Shown piece after piece: positions 19,636 to 27,968 of a DNA stretch of 46,985 bases. Each line of letters opens with the position of its first letter. Within the stretch, counting starts at the first letter, position 1. The DNA is from Flavobacteriales bacterium (GTDB lineage: Bacteria; Bacteroidota; Bacteroidia; Flavobacteriales_F; PHOS-HE28). The stretch is taken from contig JADLBK010000057.1 of NCBI GenBank assembly GCA_020847755.1, positions 1 to 46,985 on the forward strand, read 5' to 3'. The notes beneath the pieces were generated by a model. The model did no database searches. It saw nothing but the letters and a program-made list of their open reading frames with translations, and was not told the origin of the DNA. The position numbers and the translations under genes were made by a program.

Positions 19636-20538
19636 ATGCGTTCCCATCGCCCCCGATTCGCCCTGACCATCGCCGGGTCCCTGCTGCTTGCCGCTTGTGG
19701 CGGCGGTGGTGAAGGTCAAGGCTCCGATGCCGCCGCCAAGGACACCCTCGCCACCACGCCCTCCGATGGCGGCGGGGTGGTGAACGTGGGCGGCAAGCTC
19801 TTCAGCATCCCGTCCCCGGTGCAGACCGCCCTGCTGATACGCAGCTCCGGCGCGGCCTACCAGCGCGACCTGCTCATGGACAAAGGCAAGGCGGAAGCAT
19901 TGACGGGCCGGATGGGCCGTGCCCTGGCCGTGGGCATGTTCGGCTCCGACCTGGCCTATGCCACCATCCACAAGGACGGACAGACCGCGTTGGCCACCTT
20001 GCAGACCATTGAGAAGTTGAGCGCCGCCCTGGAGATGGGCAATGCCTTCGACAAGGGCCTCGTGGACCGGTTCAAGCGGAACGTGAACACCCAGGACAGC
20101 CTGCTGCGGCTCAGCGGCGAGGCGTTCCGCGCCGCCGATCGCTACCTGAAGACCAACGAGCGGGGCGATGTGGCCTCCCTGGTCCTTGCCGGCGGGTGGA
20201 TCGGTTCGCTGCACCTCGCTCTTGCCCATGCCACGGGCGATGCCCAAGCCAAGTTGGCCCCTCGTATCGCCGAACAACGCAAGGCCTTGGACGACCTCAT
20301 CGCGCTCATCGAAGCCAACGACAAGGACCAGCAATGTGCCGCGCTGTGCGCCGACCTGAAGACCCTGAAGCAGGCCTTCGCCGGGCTCAAGAGCACGTAC
20401 ACCTTCGAGAAGCCCGTCACCGACGCCGCTTCGCGCACCACCTTCATCAACAGCACCTCAGCGGTGGTGATCACCCCGCAGGACCTGTCGGCCATCGCTG
20501 AGCAGGTATCCGTGCTTCGCACCAAGTACCTGATCTGA
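19636..20538 (+). CDS. Lipoprotein of unknown function
   Basis: 300 residues. The start at 19636 gives MRSHRPRFALTIAGSLLLAACGGGGE, a clear lipobox (LLLAAC) followed by a Gly-rich linker. The mature part is largely helical (ALLIRSSGAAYQRDLL, TALATLQTIEKLSAALEMG, RIAEQRKALDDLIALIEAND) with no recognised catalytic motif. It looks like the helical periplasmic lipoproteins of Bacteroidota that carry no assigned role. It is followed 2 bp later by a small secreted protein, and the pair shares a terminator at 20988. Confidence 0.75.
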   Translation: MRSHRPRFALTIAGSLLLAACGGGGEGQGSDAAAKDTLATTPSDGGGVVNVGGKLFSIPSPVQTALLIRSSGAAYQRDLLMDKGKAEALTGRMGRALAVGMFGSDLAYATIHKDGQTALATLQTIEKLSAALEMGNAFDKGLVDRFKRNVNTQDSLLRLSGEAFRAADRYLKTNERGDVASLVLAGGWIGSLHLALAHATGDAQAKLAPRIAEQRKALDDLIALIEANDKDQQCAALCADLKTLKQAFAGLKSTYTFEKPVTDAASRTTFINSTSAVVITPQDLSAIAEQVSVLRTKYLI

Positions 20539-20540
20539 TC

Positions 20541-20960
20541 ATGAGGACGACCATCGCCACAGCCGCCACCGTGCTCGGCTTTTTCGCCGCCGGCCAGGCC
20601 AGCGCGCAGTGCGACACCATCGCCGACCTCTGCGCGAAGCACATCACCACGTCGTACATCCCCGATGGCCAATTCTACCGCGCCCTCCTACAGGGCGATG
20701 AACTGGCGGAGTTCTCCCTCACCCTTTTCGGGGGCACCACCTACCGCGTGGCGGCCTGTAGTGGGCTTGCCGACGGGAATCTGGTCTTCAGCGTGTTCGA
20801 TCAGGAGCGGAACCTCCTCTTCACGAACAAGGAGCATTCGAACAGCCCCTATTGGGACCTTGTGGTGGCCAACACGTTGGATGTCACCATCGAGGCGCAG
20901 CTCGACGCCTCCAAGCTGGGCTCCGGTTGTGCCGTCATGCTCATCGGCTTCAAGCAGTAG
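20541..20960 (+). CDS. Small secreted protein of unknown function
   Basis: 139 residues with signal peptide MRTTIATAATVLGFFAAGQASAQ. The mature region (LQGDELAEFSLTLFGGTTYRVAA, LVFSVFDQERNLLF, VTIEAQLDASKLGSGCAVMLIGFKQ) is an all-beta domain that resembles bacterial pre-peptidase C-terminal (PPC)-like folds. Three Cys are present in the mature part. It starts 2 bp after the lipoprotein stop, so the two form an operon and may act together at the cell envelope. Confidence 0.75.
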   Translation: MRTTIATAATVLGFFAAGQASAQCDTIADLCAKHITTSYIPDGQFYRALLQGDELAEFSLTLFGGTTYRVAACSGLADGNLVFSVFDQERNLLFTNKEHSNSPYWDLVVANTLDVTIEAQLDASKLGSGCAVMLIGFKQ

Positions 20961-20987
20961 GCGTCCCGGTCCTCCGGAACCCTTTGG

Positions 20988-21020
20988 ACATCCCTCCCGT
21001 ACAGAGGGATGTTCCTTTTC
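20988..21020 (+). terminator. Intrinsic terminator
   Basis: ACATCCCTC at 20988-20996 pairs with GAGGGATGT at 21004-21012 (9 bp, 7-nt loop), followed by TCCTTTTC. It ends the lipoprotein operon before the ABC transporter gene. Confidence 0.75.
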
Positions 21021-21043
21021 CGGGCCTGCCCGGCGGACCCCTC

Positions 21044-24000
21044 ATGAGCGAGAAGATCCTCAACGCACTGCTGAAACTGTTCGCGATCATCGCGCGGGCC
21101 GATGCGGCCGCCGGTACCGGTCGACCTGCCGGGCGACTGATGCTGGACCGCTTCCTCCGTCAGCAGTTCACCGCAGAACAGGTCGAGGAGCACCTCGCCC
21201 GGTTCGATGCCCATGTGGCCGCTTTTCACCATACCGGTGGGGAGAGCCGCTCCGGACGGAAGCGCATCTCGGTGAACTCCGTTCGTGTGCTGCGCATCTG
21301 TGTTCAGGTCAACGAGGAGCTCACCCAGCGACAGAAGTTCATCGTGCTCATGCACCTGCTCGAGTTCATCCATGCCGGAGGCGTGGCCGATCAGGAGCAG
21401 GAGTTCGTCAACACCGTGGCCGAGACCTTCAACATCGGTCGTGAGGACTTCGAGCGATGCCAGGCTTTCGTGGCGCAGGCCGCCGGGGAAAGGGTCGACT
21501 CTCCGCATCTCCTCTATGCCGATGCCGCCGTGGATAACGGTCTCGCGCAGGCCCGCCATCTCCACGCCCATCTGGAAGGGGAGCTCCGGGTGCTGCATGT
21601 GCCCAACGTGAACCTGTACATGGTGCGCTACCTCGGTCAGGACCGGGTGCTGCTCAACGGGCAACCGATGAACGGGCGCCACCACTACGTGCTCAGCAAC
21701 GGCTCGTCGATCAGGCCCCCGCACGGCCGGCCGATCTACTACAGCGACATCCTGGGCAGCTTCATGAAGGGGCGCCAGCGGGACGGGCTCGTGTTCAAGG
21801 CCGAGCGGATCACCTACGCCTTCCCCAACGGTCGCTTGGGGCTGCACGAACTCGACCTGGCAGAGACCAGCGGAAAGCTCGTTGGGATCATGGGTGGCAG
21901 TGGCAGTGGGAAGAGCACGCTGCTCAATGTGCTGAACGGGAACCTCAAGCCCACCTCCGGTCATGTCACCATCAACGGGGTGGACGTCCATCGCGAGGCC
22001 GGCCGCATCCGTGGCGTCGTCGGGCATGTAAGCCAGGACGACCTGCTCATTGAGGAGCTCTCGGTGTACCAGAACCTCTTTTACAACGCCAAGCTCTGCT
22101 TCGGCGACCTCACCGATGCGCAGATCGGCGACCGCGTGCTGAAGCTCCTGCAACAGCTCGGCCTCTACGACACCAAGGACCTGAAGGTCGGCTCGCCCTT
22201 GGAGAAGACGATCAGCGGCGGTCAACGGAAGCGGCTGAACATCGCGCTGGAGCTGATCCGCGAGCCCAGTGTGCTGTTCGTGGACGAGCCCACCAGCGGC
22301 CTCAGTTCGCGCGACTCGGAGAACATCATGGACCTGCTCAAGGAGCTCGCGCTCCGCGGACGCATCGTCTTCGTGGTGATCCACCAACCGAGCTCGGACA
22401 TCTTCAAGCTGTTCGACCGGTTGCTCCTCATCGATCAGGAAGGTTATCCGGTGTACTACGGCGATCCCGTGGAGTCCGTGGTGTACTTCAAGCGCGTCAC
22501 CGGCCAGGTGAACAGCGAGGTGGGCCAGTGCAGGGCCTGCGGCAATGTGAACCCCGAACAGATCTTCAACATCCTGGAGGCCAAGCTGGTGGACGAGTAC
22601 GGCATGGAGACCGATCAACGCCGCATCAGCCCCGAGGCATGGAACGAGGTTTTCAGAGCCCAGATGGAGGGCCGCATGGCCCAGGTGCCTGAAGTGCGCA
22701 GCGTGCCCCGGAGCACGTTCAAAGCGCCAGGCTGGCTCGTGCAGCTCAAGGTCTTCTTCACGCGGGACATCCTTGCCAAGCTGGCCAATCGTCAGTACGT
22801 GCTGATCAACCTGCTGGAGGCCCCGGTGCTCGCCTTCGTCATGGCCTTCTTCCTGCGCTACCACGGTGCGGGCGAGGAGGGCGCCACCTATATCTACCGC
22901 GCCAACGACAACATCCCGCAGTACCTGTTCATCGCCGTCATCGTGTCCCTGTTCCTCGGGCTCACCGTGGCCGCCGAGGAGATCATCCGCGACCGGAAGA
23001 TCCTGCAGCGCGAGAAGTTCCTGGCCTTGAACCGGAACAGCTACCTGTTGAGCAAGATCGCCATCCTCTTCCTCATCTCCGCGATCCAGTCGCTCCTGTT
23101 CGTGGTGGTGGGCGACCGGGTTCTCGGGATCCAGGACATGGCCTTCGTGCACTGGGCGCTCCTGTTCAGCACCAGTTGCTTCGCCAATGTCCTCGGCCTC
23201 AACGTCAGCGCCAGCTTCAACAGCGCCAAGGTGATCTACATCGTGATCCCCGTGCTGATCATTCCGCAGCTGCTCTTCTCGGGGATCATCGTACGCTTCG
23301 ACAAGCTGCATCCCTGGTTCTCGTCCCAGCAGGGTGTCCCTTGGATCGGCAATGTGATGGCCAGTCGCTGGGCCTACGAGGGGCTCGCGGTCACCCAGTT
23401 CGTCGACAATGCCTATGAGCGGCGGTTCTATGCGCTGGACCAGCGCATGAAGACCGCCAATTGGAAGAAGGACCTGTGGGTGCGCGAACTGCAGCACCGG
23501 GTGACGAACCTGCGCGGGGTGGAGACCGATCCAGCCAAGTTGACCCAACGCGGGCGCGACCTGGAGCTCCTCCGCAACGAGCTGCAGGCCGAGGCCGGCC
23601 GGCTCAGCGGTCTGGTGGTGCCGGACCTCCGGATGACGACGGAGGGGCATGTGGACGAGACCACCCTGAACGCCGTGGATGGCTTGCTGAACGACCTCAC
23701 CGTTCACTACCGCCGCATGTACAAGGAGGCCGAGCTGGCCAAGGAACAGCTCATTGCCAGGCTCACCGATGGGCCCGAGGCCCGTGAGCGCTATTTCGCC
23801 TTGCTGGACGCCCACCGCAACGAGGCCCTGGCGGAGTTCGTCACGAACAAGAACGATGTGAACGTCATCGCCGTCGACCGCGGGGCCCTCGTTCGCAAGA
23901 GCGATCCGATCTATCTGGAAGCCCAGGGCAAAGGCTTCTTCGGGGCTCACTTCTACGCTCCGGCAAAGTGGCTGGGGTCGTTGCGGATCCCGACGTTCTG

Positions 24001-24112
24001 GGCGAACATGGCCGTGCTCTGGCTGATGTCGCTGGCGTTCGCGATCGCGCTGAGGACCGAGGTCTTCCCGTGGCTGGTGCAACGGCTGTCCAGCCGTTCT
24101 GGAAGCAGCTAG
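21044..24112 (+). CDS. ABCG-type transporter fused to an N-terminal TerB-like domain
   Basis: 1022 residues from ATG 21044 (MSEKILNALLKLFAIIARAD). Residues 1-150 are helical and TerB-like (QRQKFIVLMHLLEFIHAGG, DQEQEFVNTVAETFNI). Residues of about 185-250 (VNLYMVRYLGQDRVLLNG ... GSSIRPPHGRPIYYSDI) look like an FHA-like beta region. The ATPase has Walker A GGSGSGKST (about 285), signature ISGGQRKR (about 390), Walker B VLFVDEPTSGL and switch HQPSS, as in ABCG exporters. Membrane helices begin near 590. A long charged helical segment at about 815-975 sits before a last helix. One polypeptide therefore holds sensor, ATPase and permease. The substrate is unknown. It overlaps the convergent SiaC-like gene by 4 bp. 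Confidence 0.88.
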   Translation: MSEKILNALLKLFAIIARADAAAGTGRPAGRLMLDRFLRQQFTAEQVEEHLARFDAHVAAFHHTGGESRSGRKRISVNSVRVLRICVQVNEELTQRQKFIVLMHLLEFIHAGGVADQEQEFVNTVAETFNIGREDFERCQAFVAQAAGERVDSPHLLYADAAVDNGLAQARHLHAHLEGELRVLHVPNVNLYMVRYLGQDRVLLNGQPMNGRHHYVLSNGSSIRPPHGRPIYYSDILGSFMKGRQRDGLVFKAERITYAFPNGRLGLHELDLAETSGKLVGIMGGSGSGKSTLLNVLNGNLKPTSGHVTINGVDVHREAGRIRGVVGHVSQDDLLIEELSVYQNLFYNAKLCFGDLTDAQIGDRVLKLLQQLGLYDTKDLKVGSPLEKTISGGQRKRLNIALELIREPSVLFVDEPTSGLSSRDSENIMDLLKELALRGRIVFVVIHQPSSDIFKLFDRLLLIDQEGYPVYYGDPVESVVYFKRVTGQVNSEVGQCRACGNVNPEQIFNILEAKLVDEYGMETDQRRISPEAWNEVFRAQMEGRMAQVPEVRSVPRSTFKAPGWLVQLKVFFTRDILAKLANRQYVLINLLEAPVLAFVMAFFLRYHGAGEEGATYIYRANDNIPQYLFIAVIVSLFLGLTVAAEEIIRDRKILQREKFLALNRNSYLLSKIAILFLISAIQSLLFVVVGDRVLGIQDMAFVHWALLFSTSCFANVLGLNVSASFNSAKVIYIVIPVLIIPQLLFSGIIVRFDKLHPWFSSQQGVPWIGNVMASRWAYEGLAVTQFVDNAYERRFYALDQRMKTANWKKDLWVRELQHRVTNLRGVETDPAKLTQRGRDLELLRNELQAEAGRLSGLVVPDLRMTTEGHVDETTLNAVDGLLNDLTVHYRRMYKEAELAKEQLIARLTDGPEARERYFALLDAHRNEALAEFVTNKNDVNVIAVDRGALVRKSDPIYLEAQGKGFFGAHFYAPAKWLGSLRIPTFWANMAVLWLMSLAFAIALRTEVFPWLVQRLSSRSGSS

Positions 24113-24501
24113 GAGCCTTCCTGCTCCTTCACGAGGATCATCCGGAAGGGGATGTTGATGATCGCCTGGTAGTCCTCGCCGGCCTCCAGCATGTCCTCAT
24201 CATCCTCTTCGTAGTGCCAATGCACAGCGAGCTCGTTCCCCTGGGTGCGGATCGCCTCGAGCTTCTTGAACAGGTCCAGGATGCACTTGCTGCTGCTGGT
24301 GTTGAAGTACTCCAGTTGCACATGCACCACCGTGGACGGCCGTGGCGCCCGGGCGTACTTATCCACCCACGCGATCAAGGGCTTGTAATAGTCGATGGAG
24401 TTCTCGGGGATCGAACGCCCCTTCAGCTCCAGACGGCCCGCCTCGGCATCGAAATGGATCGAGGGGGTCTTCGCCGTGCCTTCGTAGATCAACGGTTCCA
24501 T
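24109..24501 (-). CDS. SiaC-family regulatory phosphoprotein (DUF1987)
   Basis: 130 residues from ATG 24501; upstream in-frame ATGs add only unlikely Arg-rich sequence. The family signatures are GTAKTPSIHFD, ELKGRSIPENSIDYYKPLIAWVDKYA, LEYFNTSSSKCILDLFKKLE and HWHYEEDDEDMLEAGEDYQAIINIPF. In Pseudomonas, SiaC is phosphorylated on a Thr in the YFNTSS segment by SiaB, dephosphorylated by SiaA, and activates the diguanylate cyclase SiaD. No SiaA, SiaB or SiaD is nearby here. The stop codon shares a CTAG with the stop of the ABC transporter gene on the other strand. Confidence 0.9.
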   Translation of the reverse strand: MEPLIYEGTAKTPSIHFDAEAGRLELKGRSIPENSIDYYKPLIAWVDKYARAPRPSTVVHVQLEYFNTSSSKCILDLFKKLEAIRTQGNELAVHWHYEEDDEDMLEAGEDYQAIINIPFRMILVKEQEGS

Positions 24502-24634
24502 GATGCGTTGCGTGCTGGTTCGATCCCGGAGGAGCATCCGCCGGTCATTCCGGCACTGCGCGCGGTGGGCGCGCGCTCGTCCGCAAAACAAGGCCCGCCG
24601 GGCGTGGTGCTTGTCCGCTTCTGCGGGGAGTTAT

Positions 24635-25441
24635 TCACGGGATTATCAACCCGAACCGGGTGTCCGCCACGGTCAGGTCGGCGCGGGCATCGCAACCAGT
24701 GCCATAGTCGAGCGTCCGCTCGCGCTCATCGCTCTGCACGAATGTCAGCACACCGCCCCGGACCCACTTGCAGCCGGTAGCGACCTCCAGGACGGTGCTC
24801 GTGGTCGCCGTGTACGAGGTGCCGTAGCGGTCCTGGCCGATCATCTCCTCGGCGACCGCGTAGACATCATCGTTCGCGATGCCGTCAATGCCCCCGGAGA
24901 TCAGCTCGTGGTCCAGGTGCCCGCGATAGCGTCGGCTCCAAGCACCCTGACGCCAGATGGCGCTGCTGTCCAGCTGGATGCGATGTCGCCCTTCGCCAAG
25001 GGGCTCCACCGTGGCGCCGCAGCGGAACAGGAAGCCGGCGCACTCCAACCCTGCGGTGCTGAAGGCGATCAGGCGGGCGCGGCCATCGACCTCCAAGCTG
25101 TCGAACAGAAGGACCATAGGTCCGGACCTGCCGCGTCCTGCGGCATCAGTGCATCCGCCATCGCTGAATCGCAGATGAAGCGTCACCGGACCGTTCGCTG
25201 GGAACATCGCCGTGTCGCCCACCAGGCTGTCCACGCTCGCACAGAAAAGCGCGCTGTCCGGTGTCCAATGCCCGGGACCAACGACCATCGCCCGAACCAG
25301 TGGGAACAAGGGGGCGATGAGGTTCTCGGCGTGGGCGTGGTCCACCATCGTGTTGACCTCCTCACTGCCCAGGTCGTCCTCCTTTTTGCATGCCGCCATC
25401 AGCACCAAGGCGGCGAGCACGGCTCCGGTCGGGGACTTCAT
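24635..25441 (-). CDS. Lipoprotein of unknown function
   Basis: 268 residues: MKSPTGAVLAALVLMAACKKEDD gives a lipobox (LMAAC) and a charged +2 region. The mature part is mainly beta (GPVTLHLRFSDGGCTDAAGRGRSGPMVL, HRIQLDSSAIW) and has five Cys. A domain near the C-terminus (EVATGCKWVRGGVLTFV, ERERTLDYGTGCDARADLTV) resembles repeated beta motifs of Bacteroidota surface lipoproteins that carry no assigned role. The -7 box TACCTTCG is only 4 bp upstream of the ATG. It is divergent from the methyltransferase gene. Confidence 0.75.
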   Translation of the reverse strand: MKSPTGAVLAALVLMAACKKEDDLGSEEVNTMVDHAHAENLIAPLFPLVRAMVVGPGHWTPDSALFCASVDSLVGDTAMFPANGPVTLHLRFSDGGCTDAAGRGRSGPMVLLFDSLEVDGRARLIAFSTAGLECAGFLFRCGATVEPLGEGRHRIQLDSSAIWRQGAWSRRYRGHLDHELISGGIDGIANDDVYAVAEEMIGQDRYGTSYTATTSTVLEVATGCKWVRGGVLTFVQSDERERTLDYGTGCDARADLTVADTRFGLIIP

Positions 25442-25445
25442 CCCG

Positions 25446-25453
25446 CGAAGGTA
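25446..25453 (-). promoter_or_regulatory. -7-like box TACCTTCG 4 bp from an ATG
   Basis: Minus-strand box whose spacing (4 bp to the ATG at 25441) implies a leaderless mRNA. Confidence 0.5.
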
Positions 25454-25479
25454 GGGCCCACCGCTGGGCGGTCGTGGTG

Positions 25480-25487
25480 TACTTTCG
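25480..25487 (+). promoter_or_regulatory. -7-like box TACTTTCG
   Basis: 15 bp upstream of the methyltransferase ATG at 25503; divergent with the box at 25446. Confidence 0.5.
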
Positions 25488-25502
25488 GGCCCCGATCATC
25501 GA

Positions 25503-26231
25503 ATGGCCTGGTACCGCACCTGGTTCGGCACGCCCTACTACAAGCTGCTCTACGGCCATCGCGATGAGGATGACGCGGAGGCCTGGGTGAGCACCATCCT
25601 TCGACGGTGTGAGGCCGGACCCGGGACCACCGTGCTGGACCTGGCCTGCGGTCGGGGCCGGCATGCCCGATGGTTCGCCAAGGCCGGATGCGATGTGACC
25701 GGCATCGACCTTTCCGCGGAGAGCATCGCGGAGGCGCGCCACGAAGGGCCTTCCGCCCGCTTCGCGGTGCATGACATCCGCGTACCGTTCGCCTCGTCGG
25801 CGTTCGACCTGGTGGTGTGCCTGTTCACCAGCCTGGGCTACTTCGAGGACGAGAACGATGACCGCAAGGCCCTGGCCGCGGCCTTCGCTGCGGTGCGCCC
25901 GGGAGGACGCTTCGTGCTCGACTTCATGAACAGCGTAAGGGTGCTCAAGGAGCTCGTTCCCATGGAGTGCGTCCAGGCCGGCGGGGTCCGCTTCACCATC
26001 ACCAGGTCCACTGAGGACGGTATGGTCGTGAAGCGCATCCTGGCCGAGGACGACAGCGGTCGCCATCACTTCGAGGAACGCGTGTCGGCCCTGGCACCGG
26101 AGCGACTGGTGCAACTCGTGCGCGAGGCCGGTTTTGTTGTGCTGGACCGCACTGACGGCCCTGACCCGGTGCCGTTCGATCCGGAACGCTCCCAACGCCT
26201 TGTGATCTGGGCACAACGACCGATGGCATGA
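25503..26231 (+). CDS. Class I SAM-dependent methyltransferase
   Basis: 242 residues. Motif I is VLDLACGRGRHARWFAKAG, the acidic ribose-binding residue is in VTGIDLSAESI, and motif IV is FDLVVCLFTSLGYFED, followed by the post-motif AVRPGGRFVLDF. These place it in the Methyltransf_11/25 group of small-molecule methyltransferases; the substrate is not clear. The stop overlaps the ATG of the ZIP transporter (ATGA), so the two are translationally coupled. Confidence 0.88.
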   Translation: MAWYRTWFGTPYYKLLYGHRDEDDAEAWVSTILRRCEAGPGTTVLDLACGRGRHARWFAKAGCDVTGIDLSAESIAEARHEGPSARFAVHDIRVPFASSAFDLVVCLFTSLGYFEDENDDRKALAAAFAAVRPGGRFVLDFMNSVRVLKELVPMECVQAGGVRFTITRSTEDGMVVKRILAEDDSGRHHFEERVSALAPERLVQLVREAGFVVLDRTDGPDPVPFDPERSQRLVIWAQRPMA

Positions 26232-26929
26232 CCCTCCACGCCACCCTCGCCCTCTTCCTGTTGCTGCCGCTGGCCGCCGGTGCCCTCGTGCAGTTCAGCA
26301 GGCCCGGCGCGAACGCTCTCCGGCTCCTGCTCGCTTTCAGCGGCTCGTTCCTGTTGAGCGTTGCGTTGACCCACATGATGCCCGAGCTCTATGAAGCGGC
26401 CGGTGAGGGCATCGGACCCTGGCTCCTCGGCGGGTTCATGCTACAGGTCGTGCTGGAGTTCTTCAGCCACGGCATCGAGCACGGTCACATGCACACGTCG
26501 CCCGGACGGGCCCTCCCGTTGCTCACGCTCCTCAGCCTCTGTCTGCACTCCTTCACCGAGGGCATGCCATTCGCCGATGCGCGAGTGCACGGCGATGTGC
26601 CTTTTCTGCTCGGTGTCCTCCTGCACAAGCTGCCCATGGCCATCGCTCTGGCCACTGTGCTCCAACGTTCGCAGGTGCCGCTGAGCCGCAGCTGGACCAT
26701 GATCACCGTGTTCGCCCTGGCCGCGCCGGCGGGCATCCTCGTGGGCTCCCTCGGCGGCGGAAGCCTGGGGGAGGAGTTCCTCCATCGGGCCCTGGCCGTG
26801 GCCATCGGCATGCTGCTCCACATCGGCACCACCATCATCTTCGAGACCACGCCCGAGCACCGGTTCAACCTGCAACGCTTCGCCGCCGTGCTCCTCGGTG
26901 CCGCCTTGGCGCTCTGGATGGTCCACTGA
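26228..26929 (+). CDS. ZIP-family divalent metal transporter
   Basis: 233 residues, about eight hydrophobic segments. The metal-binding helices carry LSLCLHSFTEGMPF (TM4, HSxxEG) and LLHKLPMAIAL (TM5, HKxP), the signature of ZIP zinc/iron importers. A His-rich loop SHGIEHGHMHTS lies between TM3 and TM4. It probably brings zinc or another divalent metal into the cytosol. The start overlaps the upstream methyltransferase. A short T-run (CCTTTTTTC) follows the stop, with only a weak 4-bp stem before it. Confidence 0.9.
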   Translation: MTLHATLALFLLLPLAAGALVQFSRPGANALRLLLAFSGSFLLSVALTHMMPELYEAAGEGIGPWLLGGFMLQVVLEFFSHGIEHGHMHTSPGRALPLLTLLSLCLHSFTEGMPFADARVHGDVPFLLGVLLHKLPMAIALATVLQRSQVPLSRSWTMITVFALAAPAGILVGSLGGGSLGEEFLHRALAVAIGMLLHIGTTIIFETTPEHRFNLQRFAAVLLGAALALWMVH

Positions 26930-26975
26930 TCCTTTTTTCGGGGCGGACATACCACGGCGGATCGTCCCGCGTTCT

Positions 26976-27000
26976 TAACTTTGAATTGCAAAGTACTTTG
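26976..27000 (+). promoter_or_regulatory. Promoter with overlapping palindromic operator
   Basis: TAACTTTG (26976-26983) is an exact -7 box. ACTTTG, CAAAGT and ACTTTG follow as alternating half-sites, the last two forming the perfect 12-bp palindrome CAAAGTACTTTG at 26989-27000, 3 bp before the ATG at 27004. The operon encodes its own winged-helix regulator, so this is a likely autoregulatory operator. Confidence 0.6.
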
Positions 27001-27003
27001 AGT

Positions 27004-27675
27004 ATGACCCACAACGAGCATCACCAGGACCTGGCCCACATCCGCGGGCTGATGGAGCGGAGCACGCGTTTCCTGTCCCTGAGCGGGCTGAGCGGTGTGT
27101 GCGCCGGCGTGGTGGCGCTGATGGGCGCGCTTCTGGCGCGGGAGCGTTATGACGCGCTCCTGCCCGGTACGAACTTTCCACGAGCGCGTTCCATGGAAGG
27201 GGGGGCGGACGCCTATGCTGGGGCGGATGTGCTGGACGCCGCCTGGGACCTGGTGCCCCTGGCGATACTGGTGCTGGTGCTTGCCCTCGCCGGAGCGGCC
27301 TGGTTCACCTGGAGACGGGCCCGCAGGATGGGGCAACGGCTTGGGGATGCCTCCGCGAAGCGGCTCGCCTGGAACCTTGCCGTGCCCCTGGTGACGGGCG
27401 GCCTCTTCTGCCTCGCCATGCTCGGGCACGGCCACGTGGCCTTGGTGGCTCCGGCCACGCTCGTGTTCTACGGACTTGCGCTGCTCAACGCCTCCAAGTA
27501 CACCTTGGACGAGATCCGCTGGCTCGGGCTCAGCGAGGTGGTGCTTGGTCTGCTCTCCACCGTCTGGGTGGGGGCCGGGCTCCTCTTCTGGGCCCTGGGC
27601 TTCGGGGTGCTCCACATCCTCTATGGGGGCCTGATGTGGCTCCGCTACGAATCCCCCGGAAGGGACGCCGCATGA
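27004..27675 (+). CDS. Membrane protein, first gene of regulator operon
   Basis: 223 residues from ATG 27004; a TTG 18 bp upstream lies inside the operator and is less likely. About six hydrophobic segments: LSGVCAGVVALMGALLA, WDLVPLAILVLVLALAGAAW, AVPLVTGGLFCLAML, TLVFYGLALLNASKYT, EVVLGLLSTVWVGAG and FWALGFGVLHILYG. Proteins of this type often precede winged-helix regulators in Bacteroidota; the function is unknown. The stop overlaps the ATG of the regulator gene. Confidence 0.8.
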   Translation: MTHNEHHQDLAHIRGLMERSTRFLSLSGLSGVCAGVVALMGALLARERYDALLPGTNFPRARSMEGGADAYAGADVLDAAWDLVPLAILVLVLALAGAAWFTWRRARRMGQRLGDASAKRLAWNLAVPLVTGGLFCLAMLGHGHVALVAPATLVFYGLALLNASKYTLDEIRWLGLSEVVLGLLSTVWVGAGLLFWALGFGVLHILYGGLMWLRYESPGRDAA

Positions 27676-27968
27676 TCGCGGGGCTCAATAAAGTGTTCGA
27701 AAGCCGCGTTCGTCTCGGCATCATGGCGGTGCTCGTCGTGAACGACTGGGTGGACCACGCGGTGCTGAAGGACCTGCTGCAGGTGACAGACGGCAATCTG
27801 GCCAGCCACCTGGCCGCCTTGGACGCATCGAAGTATGTGCAGGTGCGCAAACGCTTCGTGGGAAAACGGCCCAACACGAGCTACAAGGCCACATCCACAG
27901 GCATCAAGGCGTTCCGCGCGCACTTGGACGCCATCGACGAACTGCTCAACAAGGACCTCCGCCAATGA
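27672..27968 (+). CDS. Winged-helix DNA-binding regulator (HTH_34-like)
   Basis: 98 residues starting MIAGLNKVFESRVRLGIMAVL, typical of small winged-helix regulators. A helix-turn-helix core VLKDLLQVTDGNLASHLAAL is followed by the wing YVQVRKRFVGKRPNTSYKAT and a dimerisation helix. It has no ligand or membrane domain, so a signal may reach it from its membrane neighbours. It overlaps genes on both sides (ATGA upstream, 4 bp downstream). It is the likely binder of the palindrome at 26989. Confidence 0.88.
   Translation: MIAGLNKVFESRVRLGIMAVLVVNDWVDHAVLKDLLQVTDGNLASHLAALDASKYVQVRKRFVGKRPNTSYKATSTGIKAFRAHLDAIDELLNKDLRQ

Noticed and set aside
20849-24082. Long open minus-strand frame opposite the ABC transporter
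   Set aside because: High-GC shadow without any domain-like sequence; the transporter strand carries all ABC motifs.
27672-27690. GATCGCGGGGCT near the regulator start as a fourth palindrome copy
   Set aside because: Only one arm is present and it lies within coding sequence.
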